Origin: Lanius collurio
Lineage: Eukaryota > Chordata > Aves > Passeriformes > Laniidae
NCBI GenBank assembly: GCA_020086605.1
Contig: JACBWW010000018.1
Location: 10,312,206 to 10,376,205 of the forward strand
DNA length: 64,000 nucleotides
Direction: 5' to 3'
In this document: in pieces, positions 41,601 through 52,200 of the stretch
How the letters are laid out: each line of letters begins with the position of its first letter
Position numbering within the stretch: position 1 is the first letter of the stretch
The notes under the pieces: model-generated
What the model was told of the DNA's origin: nothing
Databases searched by the model: none
What the model saw: the letters and a program-made list of their open reading frames with translations, nothing else
Program-made: the position numbers and the translations under genes

Positions 41601-44600
41601 TAACAAATAAACACACAGCACAATTATCTTTTTTGGAAAGAACAGAAAAATGCAATTTTTCTAAGCAAAAATTTCTAGTAACTTGAAATCTGATGCTTTC
41701 AAGAAGGTCCTCATTAGAGCAAATTGCATCTCTCCTTTGTTCTTGAACATCATAAATCCATCATGCTTCAGTCTAAGAATACTATGAAGATACATTATAA
41801 ATAGGCCCAGATACGTAGAAATAAATTGCCTTTATTTTTACTATAGCAAATTATTTAACTTAAATAAAGGATTTAAAAAATACAAACTGCCTTCACTAGG
41901 AAGCTCACAAAGCCCTGTTATGAGATAGTGGATCTGAATGCCTGTTTGGAGTTTCTTCTCCTCCCACCCCTTAATTTCCAGAGTTCAACAGTGAACATGC
42001 CAAAAGAAATAAGCGAAGGATACTTTAGATTGAAAGTAAAAGACAGCTTAGATACTGGCTGCATCTGTACAAGTTTCCTCCGCTTTTATGGAATATTTGA
42101 TTCTCTAAGAAGAGCAAGCCATTGTGAACAAGATGTTATATCTCAATAGAGATGTCAACAATTTTTAATTATACCTCAAGGTTAAAAAAAATAAGATCAT
42201 TAGATTGTAAAATTTTATAAAATATATAAAAATGGAGGTTTTAATGCATCCATCATCTCAGAAGCAAAATCTGATAAAGAGTGGGATACGGGTCACTGGG
42301 ATATTCCTAACAGTAATGACCTATGCTTTATAAAGTTATTCAGTTATTTTCTGGACAAATCAATTGTTTGTTTCAGAAATTATTTGAAAATGTTGCACTT
42401 AGTCTTTTTTCTCTAGCATCATGACACAATCACAAAGCAATGACGCACAAAGGGCAATTTTCTTACCAGGGTGAAATAAATAGTTCTCAAAGGCTTACAG
42501 TCAGTCTGTCATGTTCTGCAAAGTTTAGAAAACTGGGAAGATACTGTAGCTCCAGCCATTTTCTGTTTGGACTACCTCATTTTTTCAGTCTCTTAGGTTT
42601 GATGGCATGAGCCAAAAATCATCCTTCCTGCTGTAAAATGCACTGGGTTATTGCAGTGGATAACAGCAAGTCAGTATTTACTTAGAAAGGTTGATTGAAA
42701 TGTTTCCTGAATTGCAAATCCTTAAGTTTTCTAATATAGGTAAGGGGTTTATTTTACTGGAACATGATAGCTGTTATCACTGATCATAAATTTTTTTTGA
42801 GTCAAAATTGGCTAATCTTGAAGTGCTAAGATAAAACAGGTTAGGACAAAATATAACTATTACTGTAAATTGTGCCGAACATTTAAAAGTATGGCAACAT
42901 GCTTAACCTTCTCTGTCATTCTGACTACAACAAAGTCAGGGAACTTCAAGGGTGGAGTATAAATTAGGAAATTCAGCATATTATTCACCCTCAAGGAATG
43001 AAGAAAGGGTCTTATTTTATTCTCATATTATTTTTACTGCACCTTTTTTTCCCTCTGAAAATCTGAAGACCTTCTCATCTTTGCTACTGACACTTACATG
43101 CCAGTAATAAATAACTACCAGTGAAGATGTATGAAATATATTGTAAACATTTAAATTCTGAGTATCCCAAATGTGAATCAACCATATGCAGTGAAATAAG
43201 TCACAATGTATGTATTAAATAGAATTCTCTTACCTTTTGTTGGACTCTGGTTCTGATCTATAAATCCTTTCAAGTCTCCATTTGTGGACGTCACACCAAC
43301 CTGAACAAAACATTTTTGAAGTCTTAAAATATGATAAACCTTTCTATGTTTTCTAATATGCAACTAACAATATTATGAAAGCAACTTTCTGCATTATGAA
43401 ACATCATAATCCCATGGACAGCAGAGTCTAACATGAGCATGAGACTCAAGGCGAGATATCCAGGATTTTTACTGTGTATAATGAAGATAAACTCTACTTT
43501 TAACTAGGTTGTTACCTAAAATCCACCCTGACCCAAGCAGCCCATTCTGGCTATTATGGTGTAAGGCACTGCCCTCTCCAAGTCAAAGGGAGCAGCTGCC
43601 ACCAATAACACAGCAAAAAATCTGCCCATGTCCAGTTGCCTCTGTACTAAGCTGCACAGTCTACAGGTCTGAGATGTGACTATTGATGCATTTCAAGCAC
43701 ATTCCCTAGTCTTTAGATATGCTGATTTACTGAGGGTAAGTTGCTGGAGACATGGAAAACTTAAATCTTATACAGAATAGTGCAACTCAGACTGTGGCAT
43801 GCACACAAAGCAAAGGAAGGTGAAGCTTGTATAAAAAAATACAAGATCACAGATCCTGGACAAAGGAGGGAAGAGATGGGAAGTCCCTCATGTGCCAGCA
43901 GCTAACAGGGAATGGGCACAGCAACAGCAGTAATGGTAAGGCAGTCTGCAGTTTCAGCACTTTTTGCTCACACCACCACCTCTATTCAACAAAGCATTTT
44001 GTTTTGCTTCCAAGCTGTGATAAGCACTGAGGGATTGAGCCCCATTGGAGCAGTAGGCAATTAAACCAAATATTGCAAACCCTCTTTTTAAAATACTATA
44101 ATATTTGAGTGCTTCTGTAAATCATTGAAGCAAAGGGTTCTGGTATCCAAGTTAAAAGAAGACAATCATACAATGAAGGATCAAACATTTTGCTTTACTT
44201 TACAGATGTATGTAGCAATAATGGAACCTATGCTAGGGCCACTTGAAGAATTTTAATGTACTCAACTTAGAGCATAATTTAATTTTAGGCAAATTAAACA
44301 GAAGCAACATAACTAAAATAAACTACACAAGACAAAAGAAATCCTACTATAAGCATTTAGTCTCTCAATTCTGATTAGAGACCTTGTATTCAGAAAATAA
44401 TTTTTGTAGGGGAAAATCCACACACAGCATCATGACAGACTCTTGAAAATACTTCTATTAAGATTTTTTTTCCCCATCAGGGCACACATAAGAAGAGAAC
44501 TGTTTCTGCAGTACTCTGATTGTAAAACACTGCCCAAATGAGCTCAGTTATGTGCTTCTATAAACAAGCCCTTAGAGATCCTCAGTACAGATCCTCAGTT

Positions 44601-47600
44601 TATCTCAAGCATTGTCAGTATCAGACTTGCTCTTTCCTGCCTTTCCTGGCACACCCAGCTAGACTCTCCTACACTCTCAGACGCTTGGGCTGTTGTGGTG
44701 CATCCCCAGAAGCTGTGTCGAAAGAGAGGTGTCCCATTTTCCCTCCCATTCCCGGGCTCTCTCCCAGCAGGTGGCAGCGGTGCAGCAGCGATGCAGCGCG
44801 GCTGGGGAGCGCCCGAGAACGCCCGGATTGGAGCAGGGCGAAGGGAGGAAGACATGAAAACAAACTCAAAACGTCTCCTGGCACGGTTTGGTAGCAGATC
44901 CATACAGAAAAAAACAGCATTCTAGGATCTCTCCCCCGGGTGCTTGGGCAAAAGGAAAGCTCGTGTGGTAAGAGCCCACTGTGGTTCCTTACACTGAAGT
45001 ATTCTCGAGGTTGGTAATTGCAGTGTCAGGCACTGCAAGGCCATTCCAGCACCCAGCCAAGGGCAAGAGGCAGCACAACACAAACACAACACAAACAACA
45101 GCATCAGCTCCTCCCCAGGACCCCTGCCTGCCTCTGCAGCAACTAGAACAACGCAAATGGGAGAAATTTTAAATTCAGAGAAAGAACAGGGGTCCACAGG
45201 GATAAACATCAAGTTAGATTACAGGCCTCAACTCATTCCAAGAGAAGGGATAAGAATTACAAGGAACATCTTCAAAGACAGCACTGAAATTTGTTCACAG
45301 TTAAACACTCAGCTCTAGATTTACAGTTGTACATTTCCCTATTGATTCAGATCAGTGTTTTAATCAAACACTGAAGATGATGTACATATGCAGCGTCAGA
45401 ATAAAAATTCTAACTTTTACGTTTAATTCTCAAAATATTCTGAAGGAAATGCAACAAAGTACTTGAGGGGTTTTTTTTGTGTATGTCATACTTCAGTGAT
45501 CCAAATGACACAAAATTACAGAATTTCGGTTTGCACAGAAATACATTCTTTTCATTACAATGGTCCTGGCAGCACATTTATAAAGAGTAGCACTTTTCTC
45601 AATTTTATAATCTTTGTATCTAAGTTTAGAAGAGCTTGACAACAAACCTGAATTTCACGAGAACTTAAGTAAGAAACGTGGCAGATCTAAAGGAATTTGT
45701 TTCCCTTACAGAAGAATGATCCCAACTAAGCCCTCAGAAGAAGCTATGTGTGATGCAATATTACGATACTGCAGCACAGCAAGACGTTTGTAGGATTCCA
45801 TCTCAGTGTTGAAGATGCCATGTTATCTGAGACAAACAACCCACTGCTTTTGAGAATCTTGTACCGTAACAACTCCTAAACTGAAACCAGCTAACAATCC
45901 TAAGCTTAACTGGTATCATTTGTTACTTTTTGTACTGCTCGTGTGATATTTCTGCTTTATAACACTGGCCCAGCGTGTCTGGATTACTTGGCATGGCAGG
46001 AGCTGGATTCCTGCTTCTGTCCATCTGCAGCACAAGGAATCCAGCCACAACGGAAGATGAAGAAAGGATTTGGCAGGCCTTTGTGTACTCCTAACTATCT
46101 TTGAGGTTTGTTTGCCTTTCCTATTAGGTGACTAAGTTTCCAAACAGGGTGAGGGGAAAGAAAAAAAAGAGTCACAACCAGAGTCTTGGATGGGCCAACT
46201 TCCATGAGAAGCTCTTGTCGCTTGCCTGCCTTCTCTACTGCTTGGCTGGGCAAGTCTCTGTGACCAACCTCAGCAGTTAAACTTTATTCCATGCTGACAT
46301 GTCAAAGAAGAACTATTGCAGCCATTTAACTGCCCTGACTTATGGCAAGACAGCTACCCTCTGAAAAGCAGTGACAAATAACTTCACAATCAAAACTAAC
46401 AGTCTTACTCAAAAAATCTGCTTAAGTCATATTAGTCATTTGTTGGCGTACTGAAACTAAAAGTTTGTTTACATAAACTAAACTAAAAATAAGTTTACCA
46501 TGAGAATTTGCTAATTCTTTTCTGCATTTGTTAGTACTGTTTTGGTGTCTTCTTACGTGAAGGACAGATGGGAAAGGAGATACAAAACAGGCAAGAAAAA
46601 CATATTTTATCATATAAGCAAAGAATGAAATAACCCAACTCTAAAGGGTGATTTGAATTACATCTGGGTACAATGAATATGGCAAGCACACAAACACCTC
46701 TTCTCCAAGACAATCCGTAACTTTTATTCACCATTTTATTATTCACAGCTTCTTTGGTTGGATTAGTTTTCTAAGGAAGGTCAAATTACCCATAAACAAT
46801 ATTCCACAAGCAGATATCAGAAAGGGTCCTGCATTTAAAGAAAATGAGCAGTGAGCCCAGCCTGGATAATCTTCCTACCATACGTTCAAAAAGTCAGGAA
46901 GCAAACACAGCAATGGGGAATGTTATTCCTCTTGCATACACATTCAATCTACATTCTGCCACGTGCTTGGAGCATAAGCTCCCCTGGACAGAAGGTTGTT
47001 CAACACAGCTTCTTGCAAGATGAAAAGCCTTTTCAGCCATAGCTGCACGCGCCTGTGATGCAGCAGGAGCACAGACGTGCCCAGCTGAGGGGCAGTGATT
47101 TCAGAACACAGAGGTGGCAGCTTCCTGCTGAGCACATTTGACAGAAGATATGTGCCCTTCAAGAGTTTCCTGGAAGATGCCCAAATTCCAGTAGTATAAA
47201 GTTTTCTTTACTTGATGCTTCAACATATAGGAAAAAAGATGGAAATACTCTCACAAAGAAGCTGTCTCCCTCAACTCACTCTGCAGATCACTGAACCATT
47301 TCTGACACTCTAAGAAACACTAACCTTACATTTGAAACAAGTTTTGACCTACAGAAACCACCAGATATATACAGAAACTAAACCCTGCAACTCTGCAAAT
47401 TCAGAAGCATTATGATCTTCTAACAGCATTAGGAAACACCAGGGCTGGCACTATTGCCCTGAGTGTGCAATTCTGAATAACCAAGGCTGGGAAAACCCAA
47501 ATAAGTGGTACCAATAAGGACAGAAAGCATATGACCACCACATGAACAGGTAAACATGAAAACTACATTCATCTGCACCACAGTAGCTGATTTTTATTAC

Positions 47601-49180
47601 AATAAACCTATAAAATATTAGGTATCTGACTAGGTTTGCATGAATTCGATATGCAAAATTTCAAAGCACACATACCAATAAAATACTTCTTCTCTAAAGT
47701 AACCATAGCATTGAAGTAAACAACAAATTCATATTTCTATATTCAGCACAAGAGTAGGTTACCCAGACTGAATGCCATGTCTGTGCTCAGAGATTTTCAA
47801 AACCCAAAGCCCTGATGGAGCCCTGAACAAAGCACCAAGTAACTGGGTTCCAGTGTCAAAGAGCTTTGCACAAAGCACCAGAGCAGAGGGTCTCCCTTCC
47901 AACCAAATCCCTTCCAACCCATGCCACTCTGTGACTATTACACAACACTTCATGGATTTTACTGGGATTGGTATTTATCCTTTGACTGCATCGAACAAAA
48001 GGTCAAAGCCACAAATGACCTGGATTTGTGCAGCTGTCCCGCACACATCAGTAGAATTACTTATTTGTACTGGAGTTGAATATGACCTATGAAACAATAA
48101 GCAAAGGGCTTTGAATATATACATCAATTTATTTTGTTTCTTGGTAAGCTTGAATCAAAAAGTGAGATATAAGATACCTCAAAGCCTAGAACTACACACC
48201 AAATGAAGCTATTAATAAAGACAACAGAAATTTCCAACAATTAATTTAACCAAACTATGTCCCTGGCAGCAATCTAACCCAGTAAGCACAAAAGCTTATG
48301 CAGTTACTGACCAGAGCACCATTCTAGGCTACCTGCACTTTTATTGTGGGGCACTCCTGTGGTGGTGTTGGTTCCTAAACCTGCTCAGATTTAACTAGAC
48401 TGCAGGATGCCCTGTCAAAGGCAGTCAATAGGCAAATTGCCCAGGCCCCAAAGTCATACTCAATTCACTGATCACCAGGCTTAATCAGAGCTGCTCTCTA
48501 TACAAACTGTGTACCTCAGGAAGCACAGCTAATTAGGCAGAAAATTAAGGTCAGGATGTTAAGACATTTCATAAGCTTCCTCAGAACATGGGATAGAGGA
48601 GTCAAATATAGAACCTCAAGACACCTCTACAGAGTGGTTAATGGGCAAGCAAAGAAACAAGAAGGCCTTCAGTATTCTAGAAACCAGGAGTGTACCAACA
48701 TTAGCAAAGTAATATGCAGTCTTTCTATTCTTTCTTGAGATTTGAAACTCAGACTCAGTAGAAGGATTTTACACAGGTGCACAGGTGAGAAGGTTAAACA
48801 AAACGAGCAGCTTTCAGCTAAATTTGGAGCAATGTGAGAGGAACCACAGACTCATACAATATCTCAACTTGGAAGCGACCTGGAAGGATCAATACGAAAA
48901 CAGCACAAAGCATTGCCTCAGTTATTGACCTGATCCACAGCTGAGTAAATTCCACATGCTTAAAAAGCTTCTAACCAGTCTAAATTTAACAAAATATTGC
49001 AAAAGATGATGAGGCATACATTCGTGGTATACAAAAATCAGACAAGATTTTTTAATTTGAAGGTCTTGTTCGATTTCTTGTATTTGTCCATACAATTCTG
49101 AAAGTCAGAAGTGACAGGCAGAATGCCAATATGAAAAGTAACACACACTGAAGAATTATACTTACATTTTTTGCCGTCAT
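11498..49180 (-). CDS. TFDP2: TFDP2, transcription factor Dp-2 (whole coding span, 12 exons)
   Basis: DP-2 pairs with E2F proteins in the nucleus to bind E2F sites and control cell-cycle genes. Twelve exons join in phase to 1326 nt, giving 441 residues plus a stop; the human long form, as I recall it, has 446. Seen in the translation: start MTAKN; Ser/Thr/Pro-rich region at about 6-103; basic ERKR (104-107) and KRSKK (120-124); winged helix at about 130-212, including [19 protein letters not shown] and RRRVYD (181-186); coiled coil at about 218-255, rich in Lys, Arg, Gln and Leu; conserved DP dimerization region with [16 protein letters not shown] (from 296); acidic end with SSSPE. TFDP1 fits worse: this protein has [10 protein letters not shown] and [12 protein letters not shown] where I recall DP1 having AEFSAADNH and GMACGLESGSCS. 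All introns have AG/GT ends on the minus strand. The identification rests on remembered family sequences, not a database search. Confidence 0.97.
12553..12658 (-). CDS. TFDP2: TFDP2 coding exon 11: variable C-terminal linker
   Basis: 106 bp, residues 351-385 plus two bases. It encodes [20 protein letters not shown], then [15 protein letters not shown]. The [10 protein letters not shown] part aligns with human GPSWLNQGLL; the rest is clearly diverged, as expected for a disordered linker. The acceptor is tttgttctag and the donor TCAAG/gtaaat. Phases match exons 10 and 12 exactly. Confidence 0.92.
16016..16086. other. 71-nt hairpin in TFDP2 intron
   Basis: Arms 16027-16048 and 16056-16077 are inverted repeats of 22 bp with one mismatch, around a 7-nt loop. 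Beyond a small internal loop, 16016-16022 pairs with 16080-16086 (one G-U type pair). The size and shape resemble a microRNA precursor, but a small palindromic transposon remnant is equally possible. No coding content. Confidence 0.6.
16555..16640. repeat. TA-rich low-complexity stretch
   Basis: Alternating TA and TATG/TACA sequence with two tatactagta motifs in roughly inverted arrangement. No gene content. Confidence 0.6.
16956..16986. repeat. Tandem repeat, ctcttaaaaaa x ~3
   Basis: Two exact 11-bp units and a third that changes at its end, in the intron between coding exons 10 and 11. Confidence 0.8.
18066..18232 (-). CDS. TFDP2: TFDP2 coding exon 10: conserved DP C-terminal core
   Basis: 167 bp, residues 295-350 plus one base. 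It encodes [40 protein letters not shown] and [15 protein letters not shown]. The DP family core reads [14 protein letters not shown], so Ser replaces Ile here. The acceptor is tatgtgcag and the donor CACAG/gtaaat. Confidence 0.97.
19785..19960 (-). mobile_element. Decayed CR1-family LINE fragment
   Basis: The plus strand resembles the reverse complement of CR1 near its 3' part: ctctcttttctaggcc, cagagcctcatttcttcttg, ttgccctcctgtgtctctcc and tagtccagatat follow one another in the order seen in avian and reptilian CR1. Strongly diverged; recognised from memory of the consensus. Confidence 0.5.
22002..22083 (+). promoter_or_regulatory. Pair of CCACGTGG E-box palindromes
   Basis: CCACGTGG occurs at 22002-22009 and again at 22076-22083, 74 bp apart, in the intron after coding exon 9. 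CACGTG is bound by MYC/MAX, USF and CLOCK-type factors. Function here is inferred. Confidence 0.35.
22429..22580 (-). CDS. TFDP2: TFDP2 coding exon 9: dimerization region
   Basis: 152 bp, residues 245-294 plus two bases of Lys295. It encodes [20 protein letters not shown], a Gln/Asn-rich link, then [20 protein letters not shown], the start of the DP beta-rich dimerization domain. The acceptor is tgttttgcag and the donor GATAA/gtgagt. Confidence 0.97.
24214..24282 (-). CDS. TFDP2: TFDP2 coding exon 8: coiled coil
   Basis: 69 bp, 23 codons in phase 0, residues 222-244. It encodes [20 protein letters not shown] followed by LLQ, the charged coiled-coil segment of the E2F/DP dimer interface. Human has [20 protein letters not shown]. 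The acceptor is tatcttttaag and the donor CTGCAG/gtatat. Confidence 0.97.
26508..26651 (-). CDS. TFDP2: TFDP2 coding exon 7: winged helix with RRRVYD (NAGNAG acceptor)
   Basis: 144 bp, residues 174-221. It begins [26 protein letters not shown] is the conserved DNA-contact motif of E2F/DP proteins. The end of the winged helix is KEIRWIGLP, followed by AQECQNLE, which leads into the coiled coil. The acceptor is tagCAG, so splicing 3 bp earlier (to 26654) would add one Gln before AYD. The donor is CTAGAG/gtaaagg. Confidence 0.98.
27148..27310 (-). CDS. TFDP2: TFDP2 coding exon 6: winged-helix DNA-binding domain, first part
   Basis: 163 bp, residues 119-173. It encodes [20 protein letters not shown], then [20 protein letters not shown] and [14 protein letters not shown]. 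These are the first helices of the E2F/DP winged helix, almost identical to human DP-2. The acceptor is tcttttcag and the donor GATTCA/gtaagc. Confidence 0.98.
28402..28449 (-). CDS. TFDP2: TFDP2 coding exon 5: 48-bp NLS cassette (E exon)
   Basis: Exactly 48 bp, entered and left in phase 2, encoding 16 residues that end in [16 protein letters not shown]. Size, position and basic ERKR match the alternatively spliced E region of mouse DP-3 (TFDP2), which controls nuclear import. Together with KRSKK at the start of the next exon it looks like a bipartite NLS. The acceptor is tgtcttag and the donor GAAAG/gtgagt. Skipping it would join Gly103 directly to KRSKK. Confidence 0.93.
28450..30905 (-). 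other. TFDP2 intron between coding exons 4 and 5
   Basis: 2.5 kb. Its middle part (about 28950-29480) is GC-richer than its flanks and contains a 208-codon minus-strand frame with no recognisable domain. This intron lies just upstream of the alternative NLS cassette. Confidence 0.75.
30906..31027 (-). CDS. TFDP2: TFDP2 coding exon 4 ([18 protein letters not shown]...)
   Basis: 122 bp, residues 63-102 plus two bases of Gly103. It contains [20 protein letters not shown] and, near the end, EASGWVPG. The acceptor is aattttacag and the donor CCAGG/gtaagac. It ends in phase 2, as does the next exon, so that exon can be skipped without a frameshift. Confidence 0.96.
31861..31890. repeat. TA/CA-rich simple sequence
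   Basis: Alternating gtgtatatacatacacacat type sequence just upstream (minus strand) of coding exon 4. Confidence 0.6.
32250..32545. promoter_or_regulatory. Intragenic CpG island in TFDP2
   Basis: About 300 bp of dense CpG (runs such as GCGCGGGTGCGGCCGGC) inside an AT-rich intron between coding exons 3 and 4. It holds a strong CTCF-like site at 32381-32395. Such islands often mark alternative promoters or insulators, and short DP-2 forms lacking the first residues are known. I found no clear first exon in it on either strand. Confidence 0.6.
32381..32395 (-). promoter_or_regulatory. CTCF-like binding site
   Basis: The minus strand reads CCGCTAGAGGGCGGC, a close match to the CTCF core CCRSYAGRKGGCRSY, placed within the CpG island. 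Confidence 0.65.
33828..33931 (-). CDS. TFDP2: TFDP2 coding exon 3 ([10 protein letters not shown]...VGPQM)
   Basis: 104 bp, encoding residues 28-62, including [20 protein letters not shown]. The exon ends exactly after Met62, followed by gtaagtt. Known shorter DP-2 forms start at the equivalent MIISTPQ, so Met62 may serve as an internal start in transcripts lacking the upstream exons. The acceptor is tttttag. Confidence 0.96.
36044..36066. repeat. Tandem 9-mer gatccatgt x 2.5
   Basis: Two exact copies and a partial third in a TFDP2 intron. Confidence 0.8.
36812..36859. repeat. AT-rich tandem repeat, 3 x 16 bp
   Basis: Three units, atcattacactattat, atcattacagtattat and atcattttagtattat, followed by a degenerate fourth. 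Located in a TFDP2 intron. Confidence 0.85.
43234..43300 (-). CDS. TFDP2: TFDP2 coding exon 2 ([16 protein letters not shown]...)
   Basis: 67 bp, entered in phase 0 and left with one base of a Gly codon. It encodes residues 6-27, [20 protein letters not shown] followed by TK, close to the human VGLTSTNAEVRGFIDQNLSPTK. The acceptor is ttttgttcag and the donor AAAAG/gtaaga. Confidence 0.95.
44764..44778 (+). promoter_or_regulatory. CTCF-like binding site
   Basis: The plus strand reads CCAGCAGGTGGCAGC, matching the CTCF core. It sits in a locally GC-rich patch (about 44690-44850) within the TFDP2 intron between coding exons 1 and 2. It is oriented away from the site at 32381. Confidence 0.55.
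45074..45095. repeat. Tandem 11-mer cacaacacaaa x 2
   Basis: Two exact copies in a CA-rich stretch in the intron between coding exons 1 and 2. Confidence 0.75.
47885..47940 (+). mobile_element. Short CR1 LINE 3'-end remnant
   Basis: cccttccaacccatgccact followed by ctgtgactatta resembles the forward CR1 3' end (ccttccaacccaaaccattc then tgtgattcta). An extra ccttccaacc copy sits just upstream. Confidence 0.45.
48835..48920 (-). mobile_element. Decayed CR1 LINE 3' end
   Basis: cacagactcatacaatatct followed by caacttggaagcgacctgg and aaggatca matches, with changes, the reverse complement of the CR1 3' end (the region preceding its short terminal repeats). Confidence 0.55.
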
Positions 49181-49251
49181 GTCAGACAGTATTGCTTTAT
49201 ATTTCATAAAACCATAAGATATCCCTTTTCATCTTCTTTAAAAATAACGTC
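49166..49251 (-). CDS. TFDP2: TFDP2 start-codon exon (MTAKN), with 71 nt of 5' UTR
   Basis: Coding part 49166-49180 gives MTAKN, the known start of the long DP-2 form. The acceptor is ttcttacag before 49251 and the donor is gtaag after 49166. I chose the ATG at 49180 because it has G at -3 and matches the family start. An in-frame ATG nine codons upstream (49207-49205) has T at -3. It would add MKYKAILSD, and an in-frame TGA lies further upstream. The acceptor shows that at least one further 5' exon exists upstream. Confidence 0.9.
49197..49232 (-). promoter_or_regulatory. Short uORFs in the TFDP2 leader
   Basis: The 71-nt leader in this exon has three ATGs before the MTAKN start. The first (49232) opens an 11-codon uORF that ends in TAA at 49197-49199. 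The second (49215) opens ATG GTT TTA TGA, ending at 49204. Its TGA overlaps the third ATG (49207), which is in frame with the main protein. Upstream ATGs of this kind usually lower translation of the main frame; that effect is inferred here. Confidence 0.6.
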
Positions 49252-52200
49252 CTGTAAGAAAGTTAATGAAATCTCTTAGTTGAAACCTTTTAAAAAATAA
49301 TCATCCCAATATTCAGGTTTTGCACAGATACTAAAAATATACATTGCTTGGAATGGGCAGAGATTAAATACTATAAATAAAGGCCCAACTTACATCAAGG
49401 CCTAGCTACATTATTGTGCTAGCAAACCACGTTATATCATTACTAAAGTTTTGTAATTAAAACCATACAGTCTTTTGCATCTAATGCAGATTGCTTTAAA
49501 AATTGAAGTGAATTACTTCTCTCCACTGTCTCTTTAGCCACCAACAACAGAGAAAGCTTTTAATGAACTGTACACATACAGGTAAAATTCAGAAATTTTA
49601 GGAAACACACAAGAAAAAAACCAATTCAGTTCCAGCGGATCTTTTAAATATTTTCATGCTTTTTTATTAAACCTGTGTAGTTAGAACTATAATATCAGAA
49701 TTCCAGGAAAAGACAAAAATTTTGGTACACCAAAAAATACTTTAAAGTGACTTATTTTTTAAATGAAAGCTTCCAGAAGTCTTCCAGAAAACGGAAGAAA
49801 TGTTACAAATCAACACAGCCACAACCATTTTAAAGATACAATTAACTTGACAAAGCATTTAAGTACCTTGAAAGTACTTTCCAAGTACTACTAGCAGTTA
49901 AAAAATGGACTACAATAGACATTTGAATTGCATTTGGATGAATAAGAGAGAAAGAACTGGTCACATTTTCAAGTGTGGAATAAATTCAGAAAAATTAGAA
50001 AGACACCTCAGCTACTTATCAAATAAGACTCATGACTATTTCCAGCAGAACTCACCAGCTACAAAAGCAGGGTGCAATTCATGACATTTCCTCTGTATTT
50101 CAACCTATGTGAAGTTTGAGAATGGCCAATGTCTTCACCTCCCTTCAGGAAAGTGCCAGGGATTGTTCTAGTAGTGTGTGCAAGTAATGAGGAACTCTAC
50201 CATCACATCCCGTCACTGCTTTAGTAGTTTTGGACAACCCAGGGGAATTATAAATTCTAGGCTTTTTCTATACATTTCTTGGTTTATTCAGACATCTTAT
50301 CAATTAAACTGTTAGAGGAAAACCATTTTATTCAACTTAGAGGTGTCCTTCACTTCCTGTTGACTGAATTGTACTTATCCTCCTTAGTGCCTCCCTTTAT
50401 TGCAGCCATAATTAAGCAGTTACTCCAGCATGTGAACACCATACAATTCTAGTAAGACATTCTCCTGTAAAAACTTGTACATTTTAGTTTCATCACAAAA
50501 CATCCAAGAAAATAATAAGAATTTTTCTCAGGTTTCAGAGAAGATACTAAGAGGTATCTATTCCCACCCTGGGGAAAGGGGCTGCTGGATCGGGTAGTAA
50601 TCTTGAAACCTGAAGCCATAAAAGCTACAGAGGTCATGGCAAAGAGCAAATACTGAATTCTTGCAATCCATCTGAAAATTATGATCTTTGTGCCTGTTCT
50701 TTTTCCACATTTCTCACCCTTCCATATGAACTCTCCAAATACATCATCTGGAGCTCTGGCCAAAATTCATGTTGTAGCCTGACCTCCCTCTCTTTTTTAA
50801 GACGCTTTACAAGTAATTTACTGAAATAAAACGCAGTTAAGAACACATTTGCTAAGCAGTTTTAACTCATTTACACATAAGCAAGGTTCATCCTTGACAA
50901 GTTATTTGCCGCCAAGCTTAGTGATCCAGAAGGTATTGTCCATAAACTATTACAGTCCTTTGCCACAATGTTCTTCAGCCAGTACGAACAGTTGGTATTC
51001 TTCCAGCTTTATGAACACATTTTGCCAAGCCCGAGAAGCCAGACTTTGTGACCCCACCATCTGCCATGACCTCTTGTCAGGTTCAGACAAAAGAACCAAC
51101 ACAGATGGCCTCAAAATGGAGATTCTCTTCATCCCCAATTGCTGCAAGTGCTTGCATCACACAGACAGAAAAACATAAAACTCAACCTTTTTTGTTCTTT
51201 AGCTGGTTTCTACTGAAATGAAGCTGCATAAAGACAGGTCCAGAGCACATGAGACACAAAGACTGCTGTATCTGAACTACCTTTGTCCCTTCACAAACTA
51301 AGCCTTGGGTTATAACCCACTCCCATAATTTTGCCTTTTGGTCTCATATTGTACAGTACAAGGAGCCAACCAAACTGTCTGACTTTGTAACCTCTGAGTT
51401 GCAGCTTCTTCTAGAACATATTTCCTAATCACTTATGCCACCGACATTAAAAAGCCAGTTTGGGCATTAAATTTACAAAAGCCCAGGTAATGAAGCTCTA
51501 GTTACAGCAAAACATTCCAGGAGTTTTATCTGTACTTATTCTCGCTACAAGTTAAAAGCCAGATGTATTCTAAAATTTTGGTGATACTGAAGCTGAATTC
51601 CAGTGGAGCAAACAGTGCAAAACAGGAAACATTTACCTGCAGAATAACATTACATTCCTTCTTATATTTATTTTCTATCTATTTTCCAAAGTCTTATTTT
51701 CAAATTACCCATAAAGACAACATAGTAGTCTGTTCTCTGCTTTAGCAAACTTACCCTGGTTTTTCTTCTAAAATTTTTTTAGTACTTAAAATCACACCTT
51801 CACATAGATCAACACCATGCAAAGATCCTCCTCAGTGCCAGAGGCCAGTTCCCAACAGAAAGTGTCATTTATGTAAGTATTACATCAGTACTAAACATCT
51901 ACAAATGAAGACAACTATTGGAACAATTTCCCAAATTGTTATGATGAAAAGTCTTTATGGAACACACGAAAAAAAAAAATTAGTATACTAGAATGATTTT
52001 AATCATCACTAAGGAGTGGGGTTTTTTTCATTTACTTGATAAACACTATTGCAAAGTGAAAATTATTCCAGGTAACTGGGTCAGCTAAGAGGAAAGTGTG
52101 ATCAGTTTCAAGAAATAGAAACCTATATAACACCAGCCTTTCCACAAGAAAGTAATTTATACTCTTCATACCCCTCCCCTTAGTACTAACTTTCAAGCTA

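Larger units (their letters stand above)
33932..43233 (-). other. TFDP2 intron between coding exons 2 and 3
   Basis: 9.3 kb, mostly AT-rich, with GC-richer patches near 35.9 and 39.1 kb, the 16-bp tandem repeat and the 9-mer repeat. A 148-codon minus-strand frame at 39646-40092 shows no known domain. No nested gene supported. Confidence 0.75.
43301..49165 (-). other. TFDP2 intron between coding exons 1 and 2
   Basis: 5.9 kb with two short CR1 remnants (47.9 and 48.9 kb), the GC-richer patch with a CTCF-like site at 44.8 kb and a CA-rich tandem repeat. No coding exon seen. Confidence 0.75.
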
